From: Clostridiales bacterium
GTDB taxonomy: Bacteria; Bacillota; Clostridia; Christensenellales; Pumilibacteraceae
Assembly (NCBI GenBank): GCA_022508425.1
Contig: JAFLVF010000005.1
Location: 1 to 46,028 of the forward strand
Length of the DNA stretch: 46,028 nt
Direction: 5' to 3'
Part shown: positions 1-7,696 of the stretch, piece by piece
Layout: every line of letters starts with the position of its first letter
Numbering within the stretch: position 1 is the first letter of the stretch
Notes under the pieces: generated by a model
Told to the model about the DNA's origin: nothing
Seen by the model: the letters and a program-made list of their open reading frames with translations, nothing else
Databases searched by the model: none
Program-made: the position numbers and the translations under genes

Positions 1-1703
1 ATCGCTTCGGCAAGCGCTTTTGTAAGCTCGGTCTTGCCTACGCCCGTCGGGCCGAGGAAGATGAACGATCCGATCGGTCGGCTGTCGCTCTTGAGTCCGG
101 CGCGAGCACGGCGAATCGCTTTCGATACAGCTTCGACCGCTTTGTTCTGACCGATAACACGCTTGTGAAGTATGTTTTCCATGTTCTTCAGCCTGTCGGT
201 TTCCGTTTCCGTAAGCTTGGTAACGGGTATCTTGGTCCATCTCGATACTACGTCTGCAATATGCTCTGCGTCTATCGTCATTGCCGAATGCTCGCGTTCC
301 ACCGCGCGTTGCAAAGTGTTGGAATCAATCTGCTTTTTCAACGCTTCGTACTTTTGCTGATAGATTTGAGCGTTGCCGTAATCGCGCTTGGCGGCGAATT
401 CGTCAGTCATGCGCTTGTACTCGTCGAGCTTGTCGTTGAGCTCGTTTACGTCGGGCGAATCGGTAGACGCGCCCACTTTCGCTCTACTCATCGCCTCGTC
501 GATCAAGTCTATTGCCTTGTCGGGCAAAAACCTGTCCGCAATATATTTATCGGACAGCTTGGCCGCCGCGACAATGGCCTCGTCGGATAGTCTGACCTTG
601 TGGAAATTTTCGTAGTTTTGGCGCAATCCCCTAAGTATTTCTATAGTCTGCTCGACGGTAGGCGGATCGACGGTGATGGGCTGGAATCGCCGCTCCATCG
701 CCTTGTCCGCTTCGATATACTTTCTGTACTCGTCTGTAGTCGTCGCACCGATTGTCTGAAGCTCACCGCGCGCAAGATATGGTTTGAGAATGTCGGCGGG
801 CGTAACTTCGCCGTCTTTTTGCCCTGCCTGCATCAGAGTGTGCAGCTCGTCGATAAAGACTATAATATTTCCGCTGTTTTTGATTAGATCGATTGCGTCT
901 TTAAGCTTCTCTTCGAGCTGCCCGCGGTATTTCGTTCCTGCCATCAGCGAGCCTATGTTAAGCGAGAAAACGACGTTGTTTTTGAGCTGTGCGGGAACTT
1001 TTCCGTCGACGATTGCGCGGGCAAGTCCGTCTATAATCGCACTCTTTCCAACTCCCGGCTCGCCAATCAGCACAGGATTGTTCTTTGTCTTGCGGCAAAG
1101 AATTTCTATAATGCGCTCGACTTCCTTTTCGCGTCCGATTACCGGATCGAGCTTGTTCTCTCGCGCCTTCTTAGTGACGTCGACTCCAAGTTCCTCGAGC
1201 TGGGACGGTAGCGAGGATCCGTTTCGGTATCCATCGGTGCCGCCGAAAAACGAGCTCTGCGTGGACTGCATGTTCTGCGCAAGCAGCGCAGAGTGCAACG
1301 CAAGCTTGAGATTTTCGCCGTTGACGTGGAGATGCGACTTAAGCGTCGCCAACGCCACGCATGTGGAATGATCGAATATAGACAACATGATAGTGTCGGG
1401 CGTCGCGTACGACATTCCGTATTGCAACGCTTTGGCATAGGCCGCATACGGCATTTTCTCGACCTTTTCCGACGGTTCGGGATCTACGCCCGATACTTTC
1501 ATTTCATCCTCTTCGAAGAAAGACAGCAGATTGTCTACCTGAATTTTGTTGCTGGCGAACAGTTGGGAAGTAAAACAGTCCACCTTGCAAATACCGTATA
1601 GCAAATGTTCGGTACCTACGTACATATTTGAATATTTCTTAGCGACTTCAAACGCCAAGTCGAATACTTTTTTCGCATTTTCATTCATAGGATAAGCTGA
1701 CAT
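1..1703 (-). CDS. clpC: ATP-dependent Clp protease ATPase subunit ClpC (partial, C-terminus off window)
   Basis: AAA+ unfoldase that feeds substrates, including arginine-phosphorylated proteins, to ClpP in the cytoplasm. About 567 N-terminal residues are visible. In order they show a Clp N-domain with the YVGTEHLL motif near residue 25, the first AAA module with Walker A GEPGVGKS and Walker B IVFIDELHT, a middle coiled-coil region, and the start of the second AAA module with Walker A GPTGVGKT just before the window edge. The remaining ~240 residues lie outside. The ATG at 1703 is preceded by an ACGGAGGT-type ribosome binding site. It is the last visible gene of ctsR-mcsA-mcsB-clpC, 30 bp after mcsB, so it should be controlled by the CtsR operator upstream of ctsR. 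The identification as ClpC rather than ClpB or ClpE rests on the N-domain, the Walker motifs and above all the operon. Confidence 0.96.
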   Translation of the reverse strand, partial: MSAYPMNENAKKVFDLAFEVAKKYSNMYVGTEHLLYGICKVDCFTSQLFASNKIQVDNLLSFFEEDEMKVSGVDPEPSEKVEKMPYAAYAKALQYGMSYATPDTIMLSIFDHSTCVALATLKSHLHVNGENLKLALHSALLAQNMQSTQSSFFGGTDGYRNGSSLPSQLEELGVDVTKKARENKLDPVIGREKEVERIIEILCRKTKNNPVLIGEPGVGKSAIIDGLARAIVDGKVPAQLKNNVVFSLNIGSLMAGTKYRGQLEEKLKDAIDLIKNSGNIIVFIDELHTLMQAGQKDGEVTPADILKPYLARGELQTIGATTTDEYRKYIEADKAMERRFQPITVDPPTVEQTIEILRGLRQNYENFHKVRLSDEAIVAAAKLSDKYIADRFLPDKAIDLIDEAMSRAKVGASTDSPDVNELNDKLDEYKRMTDEFAAKRDYGNAQIYQQKYEALKKQIDSNTLQRAVEREHSAMTIDAEHIADVVSRWTKIPVTKLTETETDRLKNMENILHKRVIGQNKAVEAVSKAIRRARAGLKSDSRPIGSFIFLGPTGVGKTELTKALAEA

Positions 1704-1733
1704 AATACATTACCTCCGTAATTTTACTTATAA

Positions 1734-2735
1734 TCAAATTCGTTTAGCGGATTTTTGAATGTTGGCGGATATAAAGCGCGCGCGGAATATGTCGCGTTCG
1801 TCCGCGTTGATGTTGCCGCCGTAAATTTTTTGGATGCTTGCCGGTTGGATGTTTGTTATGAGCTTTTGATAATCGTTGCCCGCAAAAATATCTATATATT
1901 CGTAATATCCGCCAAGCCTGATCAGTGCAAGCGTTTGCATTGCTTCTGGCGTGGAAATTTTGTACGCGTTGCACGCTACACCCCAAGCGCGATAAATCTT
2001 GTCTTTCAGCTCGCTCTCGTCGCGGCGCAACAGCTGTCTTGCCTTTAGCTCCGCATCGACTATATGGCTGATTGCGCTCTTGACCGAATCGAGTATGTCG
2101 TGCTCCGTCATACCGAGCGAACGTTGATTGCTTATCTGATAGAGATAGCCGTCCGCCTTACTGCCCTCGCCGTAAACTCCGCGCACCGTCATATTGAGCC
2201 TACCGACATCGTTGATACAGCCGTCGATCATGTTGGTAATAGTCAGCGCCGGCAGGAACATCATGACCGACGCGCGCATACCCGTTCCGAGGTTGGTAGC
2301 GCATGAAGTAAGATACCCAAGCCGCGGCGAATATGCAAATTTGACACTCGTGGCTATGATGTCGTCGATTTTATTCACTCTGTCGTACGCTTGATCGAGC
2401 GACAGCCCCGACAGAATAACCTGCTCGCGTATGTGGTCCTCCTCGTTGACCATGACCGAAACATTCTCGTCCGCACTGATCAGCACTGCACCGAACGGAC
2501 TTTCGGTGAGCAAATCGGGGCTAATCAAATGCTTCTCTTGCAAGAGCGTGCCGTCAAGCGGCGATACGGATTTCATATCGTAGCGAATAAACCTATCCGC
2601 CGCGCTAAGCGCGCGCTCCACGCCGTCTGTAATCTGCCTTGCGTGAAGCTCCGAAATCTTGTGCGGAAACGGCAGTCCGTCGATATTTCGCGCAAGCCTT
2701 ATGCGCGTAGAAATAATAGTATCCGTTCCGGTCAT
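1734..2735 (-). CDS. mcsB: Protein-arginine kinase McsB
   Basis: Phosphagen-kinase family enzyme that phosphorylates arginines on proteins, marking them for ClpCP and inactivating CtsR. At 333 residues it is near the usual size (~350). Visible family motifs are STRIRLARN near residue 9, the cysteine-containing substrate loop CATNLGTGMRAS near residue 144, and RGVYGEGSKADGYLYQISN near residue 185, which contains ATP and phosphoarginine contacts. The ATG at 2735 starts 1 bp after the mcsA stop codon; the ribosome binding site GGAGGTAA is formed by the last codons of mcsA, indicating translational coupling. All residues one can check by eye look intact, so an active kinase is expected. Confidence 0.97.
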   Translation of the reverse strand: MTGTDTIISTRIRLARNIDGLPFPHKISELHARQITDGVERALSAADRFIRYDMKSVSPLDGTLLQEKHLISPDLLTESPFGAVLISADENVSVMVNEEDHIREQVILSGLSLDQAYDRVNKIDDIIATSVKFAYSPRLGYLTSCATNLGTGMRASVMMFLPALTITNMIDGCINDVGRLNMTVRGVYGEGSKADGYLYQISNQRSLGMTEHDILDSVKSAISHIVDAELKARQLLRRDESELKDKIYRAWGVACNAYKISTPEAMQTLALIRLGGYYEYIDIFAGNDYQKLITNIQPASIQKIYGGNINADERDIFRARFISANIQKSAKRI

Positions 2736-2736
2736 A

Positions 2737-3249
2737 TCAGTTACCTCCGTTTCTTTCGCGACTTAGTTGAGCGAGGCGCTTGCTGATTTCCTCGGTCAGC
2801 GCATAGTTTTTGTTGTCAAATGCGCGTTGCAGTTCGCTTTCGAGCCGCGCTATCTCGCCGTCGTTTGCAGAGGCGCCGTTCGGCGACTTGCCGACATGCC
2901 TGTCGGACTGCTGAAGTTTCCTTACAGTCTGCAACACAAGCGGCTCAAACGCCTCGTAACAGCGCGGACACCCGACAAAACCCGTCTTAAGAAACTCCTC
3001 GCTCGTCGTTTTGCAATCGGGGCAAATCAACGTTCGCGGCGTAGGCATATCGAACAGCCCGTTCATGCCTGTCACAAGCCCCATCGGACCCGCCATCTTG
3101 CCGAAGAAAGGAAAATCGTCAAATACGCCCAAATCGGGCTTAAAACTCTTCGCGCACTCACTGCACAGATGCAATTTATTGATATTATTATTGTGCCGTT
3201 GCATAACTTCTATATTTGCTTCGCGCACACCGCACATATCGCATTTCAT
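2737..3249 (-). CDS. mcsA: McsA, zinc-binding activator of McsB
   Basis: Small zinc-finger protein that binds and activates McsB and helps control CtsR. The 170 residues hold four CxxC pairs (Cys3/6, Cys29/32, Cys76/79, Cys94/97), enough for two zinc sites, followed by a C-terminal UvrB/UvrC-type helical motif around residues 130-165 (IARLESELQRAFDNKNYALT). The start ATG at 3249 has a strong AAGGAGGC ribosome binding site 5-6 bases upstream. It lies 27 bp after ctsR and 1 bp before mcsB, the standard order of the class III heat-shock operon. Confidence 0.96.
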   Translation of the reverse strand: MKCDMCGVREANIEVMQRHNNNINKLHLCSECAKSFKPDLGVFDDFPFFGKMAGPMGLVTGMNGLFDMPTPRTLICPDCKTTSEEFLKTGFVGCPRCYEAFEPLVLQTVRKLQQSDRHVGKSPNGASANDGEIARLESELQRAFDNKNYALTEEISKRLAQLSRERNGGN

Positions 3250-3276
3250 AGTATTGCCTCCTTTTTATTAAATAGA

Positions 3277-3747
3277 CTATTCTCCGTCGTCGCTTTTTAT
3301 CTTCAGTGTTTCAGTCAAAATGTTCTTCAGTATCGCACCGCGCAGTTTGTTCTTGGCAACCGTAGGCGCGAGAAGCGCCTTGTCCGAAATGGACGCTTTG
3401 ATCAACCGCGCTTCCGAATCGGTATAAACCCCGTCACCCTGGAGTCTGTCTATCATTTGACACGCCCTTTGATAATCTATGCCGTCGGACAAAACCTCGT
3501 CGATATAATTGACAAGCACGTCGTCGGCGTCGGCGCTAACTTTGATAAGCTTGACCGAGCCGCCTCCTCCGCGCCTGCTCTCGATTACGAATCCGCGCTC
3601 GGGCGTAAAACGCGTTGACAGCACATAATTTATCTGGCTGGGCGCTACGGAAAAATACGCCGCGAGCTCGTTACGATTGAAATTAACAAACAAGTCGTCG
3701 CCCATAGTATCGAGCAAAAACTGCTCTATTATATCGCTTACCGTCAT
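3277..3747 (-). CDS. ctsR: CtsR, class III heat-shock transcriptional repressor
   Basis: DNA-binding repressor of clp genes in Firmicutes; it is released on heat shock and degraded through McsB-ClpCP. The 156-residue length is typical. The N-terminal half is a winged helix-turn-helix (residues ~25-65) whose wing carries the diagnostic glycine-rich RRGGGGSV loop near residue 59. The start ATG at 3747 has the ribosome binding site AAGGAGGC. Its own operator lies immediately upstream (3770-3804), so the operon is autoregulated. Confidence 0.96.
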   Translation of the reverse strand: MTVSDIIEQFLLDTMGDDLFVNFNRNELAAYFSVAPSQINYVLSTRFTPERGFVIESRRGGGGSVKLIKVSADADDVLVNYIDEVLSDGIDYQRACQMIDRLQGDGVYTDSEARLIKASISDKALLAPTVAKNKLRGAILKNILTETLKIKSDDGE

Positions 3748-3769
3748 ACCGCGCCTCCTTGATATTTAG

Positions 3770-3804
3770 TTTGACTTATAAGTCAAAGGTCAAAGAAAGT
3801 CAAA
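3770..3804. promoter_or_regulatory. CtsR operator with three heptads plus an inverted fourth
   Basis: On the plus strand, heptads AGTCAAA (3781-3787), GGTCAAA (3788-3794) and AGTCAAA (3798-3804) are visible. The last two are separated by GAA and match the known CtsR consensus of two RGTCAAA heptads with a 3-nt spacer. A further inverted heptad TTTGACT at 3770-3776 forms a palindrome with 3781-3787 around TATA. The box begins about 10 bp downstream of the -10 element, so bound CtsR would sit over the transcription start region. Confidence 0.93.
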
Positions 3805-3814
3805 CTATATTCAA

Positions 3815-3843
3815 AGTATAATACACTTATTCTTTCCTGTCAA
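3815..3843 (-). promoter_or_regulatory. Vegetative (SigA-type) promoter of the ctsR operon
   Basis: Read on the minus strand: -35 TTGACA (3838-3843), exactly 17 bp spacer, -10 TATACT (3815-3820). Transcription would start near 3808, right beside the CtsR operator. This is a near-consensus promoter, fitting a strong operon held down by a repressor. Confidence 0.92.
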
Positions 3844-3960
3844 GTGTTTTTTCATGATTTTAATAAAAATATTTGTATCATGATATACGAATGAACGTCA
3901 ATAGCTCGCCCGCAACCGATTGTGTCAATATTAAATACAGCTAATTACCCGTTAAAGAGG

Positions 3961-3985
3961 AAACCCCGCGCATTTTCGCGCGAGG
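3961..3985 (-). terminator. Probable rho-independent terminator after the 4013-4363 gene
   Basis: On the minus strand, CCTCGCGC and GCGCGGGG form an 8-bp GC-rich stem (one G-T pair) around a 6-nt GAAAAT loop (3964-3985), followed by TTT and then CCTCTTT. The T-run is short, so termination may be partial. It separates the AT-rich island from the ctsR promoter. Confidence 0.65.
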
Positions 3986-4012
3986 ATCTCACATCATGTT
4001 TACTTCACTATA

Positions 4013-4363
4013 TTACTGTGCTTGTTTTCTTAACCTTTCTAATTCGTCATTTGATACCTCTTCACACTTCCCCGCTTCTTTAAATTTGTAACTTCTCAAA
4101 AATCCCAAATCGACAGGCATTGCAAATCCGGACTCATTATAATCGATAAGCGCATTACAATCATTATCGTCATTACGAAAAGCCGCCAACAACTCAATCT
4201 CGCCACCGTTAACATTAACTTGAACACTTGTGATAACGTTCTTTTTTACGCCACAGTATTCCGCTGAATTGGAAAAAACATGTTCCGATAAGATCTCGAT
4301 ACATTTTTCATGATTTAATTTCATGATTTTGACTTTCGAATTACTTAACTCATTATGTTTCAT
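4013..4363 (-). CDS. Hypothetical protein in AT-rich island
   Basis: Not recognised. The ORF encodes 116 residues, mixed alpha/beta in appearance, soluble, without a signal peptide or membrane segment and with a charged C-terminal helix. An alternative start is Met14 (4324); neither the ATG at 4363 nor that at 4324 has a convincing ribosome binding site. The gene is clearly richer in A and T than the flanking housekeeping genes and follows 33 bp after another orphan of similar composition (4397-4783), ending just before a terminator. Small paired orphans like this are often horizontally acquired cargo such as immunity proteins, but that is only inference from size, composition and location. 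Confidence 0.6.
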   Translation of the reverse strand: MKHNELSNSKVKIMKLNHEKCIEILSEHVFSNSAEYCGVKKNVITSVQVNVNGGEIELLAAFRNDDNDCNALIDYNESGFAMPVDLGFLRSYKFKEAGKCEEVSNDELERLRKQAQ

Positions 4364-4396
4364 ATAAATTAAAACCCATCATATTATTTAACTAAT

Positions 4397-4783
4397 CTAA
4401 AATGCATTCAAAAATTTTTCGACGTTTGCATTCGTATTTTCTATATAGATTTCATCGCATAAACAGTATAGTAATGGCAAATCTTTTTCAAACTCCGGCA
4501 AAAATGAAAATGCTGACTCACAAACCATCTCCACATGATTTTCATGCTTTCTTTTTATAATTTTCGATAGTGTATATGGAGCATAATGGTCGTTATTATC
4601 TAAAATGTTTGCGTTAATTTGGATCTTTTTTACATTTTTCAATCTAAGCGTTAAAATTAAGCTACTCGCTTTGCCCACATAACAATCAATCGTCAAAATA
4701 TAGTCTAAAGTATTGGAATCCCATTCAAATTCACTTACAATACTGTCCGTAAAATCATACTCTTTTTCTTTGAAGATATTCAT
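4397..4783 (-). CDS. Hypothetical protein in AT-rich island
   Basis: Not recognised. It encodes 128 residues with alternating hydrophobic beta-strand-like segments (for example around residues 27-60) and an acidic overall character; no signal peptide, membrane helix or known catalytic motif is apparent. The ATG at 4783 has a good ribosome binding site, AAGGAG, 8 bases upstream. A strong hairpin terminator (4811-4841) lies only 27 bp upstream and no promoter is evident in between, so expression may depend on read-through or on a weak promoter overlapping the hairpin. Base composition is much more AT-rich than the neighbours. The size and sequence style resemble polymorphic-toxin immunity proteins, but no family match can be claimed. 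Confidence 0.7.
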   Translation of the reverse strand: MNIFKEKEYDFTDSIVSEFEWDSNTLDYILTIDCYVGKASSLILTLRLKNVKKIQINANILDNNDHYAPYTLSKIIKRKHENHVEMVCESAFSFLPEFEKDLPLLYCLCDEIYIENTNANVEKFLNAF

Positions 4784-4810
4784 ATCACATCTCCTTCATG
4801 AATTACATTC

Positions 4811-4841
4811 TAAAAGGCGCGACTATTGATCGCGCCTTTTA
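4811..4841 (-). terminator. Strong (bidirectional-looking) rho-independent terminator
   Basis: TAAAAGGCGCGA (4811-4822) and TCGCGCCTTTTA (4830-4841) form a perfect 12-bp inverted repeat with a 7-nt loop; GC core flanked by A and T runs on both sides. It lies 16 bp after the stop codon of the zinc-ribbon gene and would end the comEB/zinc-ribbon transcript. Confidence 0.9.
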
Positions 4842-4857
4842 TATTAGTTACTGTTAA

Positions 4858-5412
4858 TTAAGAATACAGACCGGCTAAGCCTTCCAGCGCTTTCTCGGCT
4901 TCTATCATGTTGTGAGCTATATTGAACAGACCGATTGCGGCGAGCAGAACATATATGAATATGACCGCGCTGATGGCAAGGCAGATATTGTCGCGCATTG
5001 CGTATTTTGCCTTATCTTCATCGCTCATTTTGCCTGCCGCAATCTTGTGCACAACGGCCACGCAGACAAAGCCAACGGCAAAAACTATCGCAAGTACGCC
5101 GAGGACGATTGTAAAGCCTGCTGATACACCTGCATAAATGCCGCCAAGCTCGACAAGAAGATACGACATCACGCCGACAACTATATACAGCATCCAAAAA
5201 TGTTGATTAAACTTGGTAAAGTCAATCGGTTTCTTCTCTTTGGGCGGTGAGGGTTGTGCCGCAGGTTCCGGAGCCGGTGCAGGCGGCGGCGTTTGTTGAG
5301 CCGCAGGCGTAGGCACAGATGCCGGTGCGACATTGTCTAACGGTGTGCCGCAACCGGTACAAAACTTGACGCCGTCACCGAGCTCTCTTCCGCAATTTGG
5401 ACAAATCTTCAT
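4858..5412 (-). CDS. Zinc-ribbon membrane protein
   Basis: 184 residues. The N-terminus is a short zinc ribbon with Cys4/Cys7 and Cys18/Cys21. Residues ~27-62 are a proline/alanine-rich linker. The rest is membrane: hydrophobic helices at about 72-92, 95-118 and 140-163, with a short charged loop between the second and third. This domain layout is common in Firmicutes proteins of unknown function and gives no reaction. The ATG at 5412 has an AGGAGAG ribosome binding site. It begins 20 bp after the dCMP deaminase gene and ends at a strong terminator, so it should share the deaminase promoter. A role in membrane sensing or scaffolding is possible but not shown. Confidence 0.85.
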   Translation of the reverse strand: MKICPNCGRELGDGVKFCTGCGTPLDNVAPASVPTPAAQQTPPPAPAPEPAAQPSPPKEKKPIDFTKFNQHFWMLYIVVGVMSYLLVELGGIYAGVSAGFTIVLGVLAIVFAVGFVCVAVVHKIAAGKMSDEDKAKYAMRDNICLAISAVIFIYVLLAAIGLFNIAHNMIEAEKALEGLAGLYS

Positions 5413-5432
5413 AATTTTCTCTCCTATAAGAT

Positions 5433-5927
5433 TTATTTATTTGCTTTAGACGAGTGCGTTACCGCATCGGGTGCTGTCTCGGGCGTAAACTTTTCGATTT
5501 TTACCCCCGCCTCTTCGAACAATTCGAGCGAGAAATCGTCGGGATAGCCTTGTTCGTAAACGACGCGCGATATTCCGCTGTTTATTATCATTTTCGTGCA
5601 AATCGCGCACGGCTGATGTGTGCAATACAGCGTAGCGCCGTCGATACATATGCCCATGCGCGCGGCCTGGATAATGGCGTTTTGCTCGGCATGCGTTGCA
5701 TAGCAAAGCTCGTGCCTCGTACCCGACGGTATATCGAGCTTGCGCCTTAGGCAAAAACCTTTTTCTTTACAGCTCTTGATACCCGAGCTTGCGCCGTTGT
5801 AGCCGGTGGTCATAATGCGCTTATTCTTAGCAATAACTGCGCCGATCTGGCGGTTTTCCTGATAACAGCTCGACCACGTAGCTACGTTACGCGCTATCTC
5901 CATAAACCGCGAATCCCATTTATCCAT
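5433..5927 (-). CDS. comEB: dCMP deaminase (ComEB-like)
   Basis: Zinc-dependent cytidine/deoxycytidylate deaminase family; converts dCMP to dUMP, supplying dTMP synthesis. Counting from the chosen start, the protein is 164 residues with the zinc/catalytic motif HAE (His79, Glu81) and the PCAIC motif (Cys107, Cys110). Additional cysteines and a histidine around residues 53-75 (KSCKEKGFC, RHELC) match the extra zinc-site region typical of dCMP deaminases. The start at 5927 is preferred over the longer frame (5990) because AGGAGA lies upstream and the homologous sequence begins there. It has its own promoter and leads a two-gene unit with the zinc-ribbon protein. The symbol comEB is by family only; no competence genes are nearby. 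Confidence 0.93.
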   Translation of the reverse strand: MDKWDSRFMEIARNVATWSSCYQENRQIGAVIAKNKRIMTTGYNGASSGIKSCKEKGFCLRRKLDIPSGTRHELCYATHAEQNAIIQAARMGICIDGATLYCTHQPCAICTKMIINSGISRVVYEQGYPDDFSLELFEEAGVKIEKFTPETAPDAVTHSSKANK

Positions 5928-5961
5928 CAAGTTTCTCCTATGCAAACAACAAATCTGCGTT

Positions 5962-5990
5962 ATTATAACACAATCGTGCAAGCATTTCAA
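5962..5990 (-). promoter_or_regulatory. Promoter of comEB
   Basis: Minus strand -35 TTGAAA (5985-5990), 17 bp spacer, perfect -10 TATAAT (5962-5967). Transcription would start near 5955, giving a leader of roughly 28 nt before the ATG at 5927. Confidence 0.88.
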
Positions 5991-6024
5991 CAGTTTTTGA
6001 TAAATTGCGGCACATTAAAATATA

Positions 6025-7695
6025 TTAAACAGTCATCTTGGTGTAATATGCGTTAATTTTGCGGTACATCAATATAGAAACAACCGAGAAAACCGCACCC
6101 GACGCGTAAATAGCCGACCACATCACGGCGAACAAAATGTTAATGTTAATATCGGTGAAGAAAACGATAAAGTACGCTGTCATAAACATAACTGCGCCCG
6201 TGCCGATTCCTATCAATTGACCTATTGTAGAGTGAGAGTTGTGCTTGATCGCCTGAAGCGGATCGGTCCAAGACAGCTTGGGCGCCGACATATCCCACAG
6301 CACACCGAAAGAAATATAGATATACGGCAACAACAAAAACGCTACAATCGACAAAGCCAACTGCAACGGATCAAACAGAAATATGTTGACTATCGTTGCT
6401 GAAATTACGCCTACGGGCACGCCGATAAACGACCATGCGAGTATTTTTGCTCTTACCAACGTTCTGGGCTCTATAGGCGCGGACTTTAGCGCCTCTATAG
6501 TCATGCCCTCGCGAGAGAAACTCGTAATCGCGGCGTTGGAAATCACCGGCATCATCATAAACACGGCTGAATATACGATAATGGATATGTTTTTCGAATC
6601 GAATATGCCGATCAAATCAGACGCCATGCTCTTGAACATGAAGCTGAATATAATAGCAAAGATTATGGGCAGTAACATTGAGAAATAGCATTGAAACATC
6701 GTCGACGGCGTACGCAGTGCGAGCAAGTACTCGCGTTTTATCAACGCATTGGTTTGCGTAGCGCGTTTGTACTCGCCTTTCTTCGCGCGCGAGTTGTCCG
6801 TCTGATTATTCGCTTTGACCGCCTGCGAGTACATGAACTTGCCGAGCAACAACAAGACTGTAATCAGCACGGCGGAAATACCGACGAATATGAGAATGTT
6901 TAACGCTGTCGACGCTACTCCGCCAAGCTCGAATGTATCCACCCCAAACGCCGCAGTGGACAGCACGGTGTACGGATACAGAATATAACCTATTACGGTT
7001 ACTATTTGAGCAAACTTCGCGATCTGCTCAAATGTGATTTCTTCGGATTCGGCGATTGTCGACATCGATGCCATAGGCACGATATACAGCGCCAGCATGC
7101 CCCCGAATAGTAGGCAATAGAATATTATCGGAATGATATTTCTGTTGCGCAATTTGCGCGCTATAAACATTACGGGAACGGCGAATATCGCGGCGAGAGC
7201 GAGCGGCAGAGCCGGAACAATAGGCAAACTCAACACCGTGATAAAGTAATACGCCACACCCGCTTTTGTCAGCGCGCCGTAAACTATCATGGCGGGGAGC
7301 GCGACCGCCGCTACTATCGCCGCCTCGAATAGATATACATACAATGTTTTTGCAGCGAACACAACGGACGATTTGATCGGTAGCGCCGAATAAAAATCGG
7401 TGTCCTTTGCAAGAAATAGCGTAGCAACAAGATGCACTATGCCGAATACCAGCACAATGGCGGCGCAAACAAGCAATATAATGAAATAGAAATACTGCTT
7501 AAATCCGCCGAGCATAGAAAACACCTGTCCGGCCGTCACAGATATCATTACGGCGATCGCTTCGATAGAGATGTACGCGAATAAAAACAGAGCGATAAAG
7601 CCGACCTTCTTCTTTGTAGACGCGCCCGCGTCAAACCTTAGCTTATTCTTAAGCAGTGCGCCGAGAATACGCCGAAATTGTCTGAATCCGCTCAT
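6025..7695 (-). CDS. ABC-2-type transporter permease
   Basis: Membrane subunit of an ABC exporter. The 556 residues contain roughly a dozen hydrophobic helices, spread in two halves separated by a hydrophilic segment around residues 290-330 (KANNQTDNSRAKKGEYKRATQ). That is typical of large Firmicutes ABC-2 permeases that pair with a single soluble ATPase. The start at 7695 was chosen because it follows the ATPase stop codon by 1 bp; the longer frame (7728) would extend into the ATPase gene without better support. The substrate cannot be read from sequence; relatives act in bacteriocin or lipid export and stress resistance. Confidence 0.88.
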   Translation of the reverse strand: MSGFRQFRRILGALLKNKLRFDAGASTKKKVGFIALFLFAYISIEAIAVMISVTAGQVFSMLGGFKQYFYFIILLVCAAIVLVFGIVHLVATLFLAKDTDFYSALPIKSSVVFAAKTLYVYLFEAAIVAAVALPAMIVYGALTKAGVAYYFITVLSLPIVPALPLALAAIFAVPVMFIARKLRNRNIIPIIFYCLLFGGMLALYIVPMASMSTIAESEEITFEQIAKFAQIVTVIGYILYPYTVLSTAAFGVDTFELGGVASTALNILIFVGISAVLITVLLLLGKFMYSQAVKANNQTDNSRAKKGEYKRATQTNALIKREYLLALRTPSTMFQCYFSMLLPIIFAIIFSFMFKSMASDLIGIFDSKNISIIVYSAVFMMMPVISNAAITSFSREGMTIEALKSAPIEPRTLVRAKILAWSFIGVPVGVISATIVNIFLFDPLQLALSIVAFLLLPYIYISFGVLWDMSAPKLSWTDPLQAIKHNSHSTIGQLIGIGTGAVMFMTAYFIVFFTDININILFAVMWSAIYASGAVFSVVSILMYRKINAYYTKMTV

Positions 7696-7696
7696 A

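Noticed and set aside
784..1371. 195-codon plus-strand open frame inside clpC
   Set aside because: It is antisense to conserved ClpC sequence, has no ribosome binding site and no family resemblance; a shadow frame of a GC-balanced gene.
3852..3883. Inverted repeat TCATGAT/ATCATGA near the ctsR promoter
   Set aside because: Seven-bp arms with an 18-nt AT-rich spacer in an AT-rich region; TCATGATTT also recurs by chance nearby. Not enough to call an operator.
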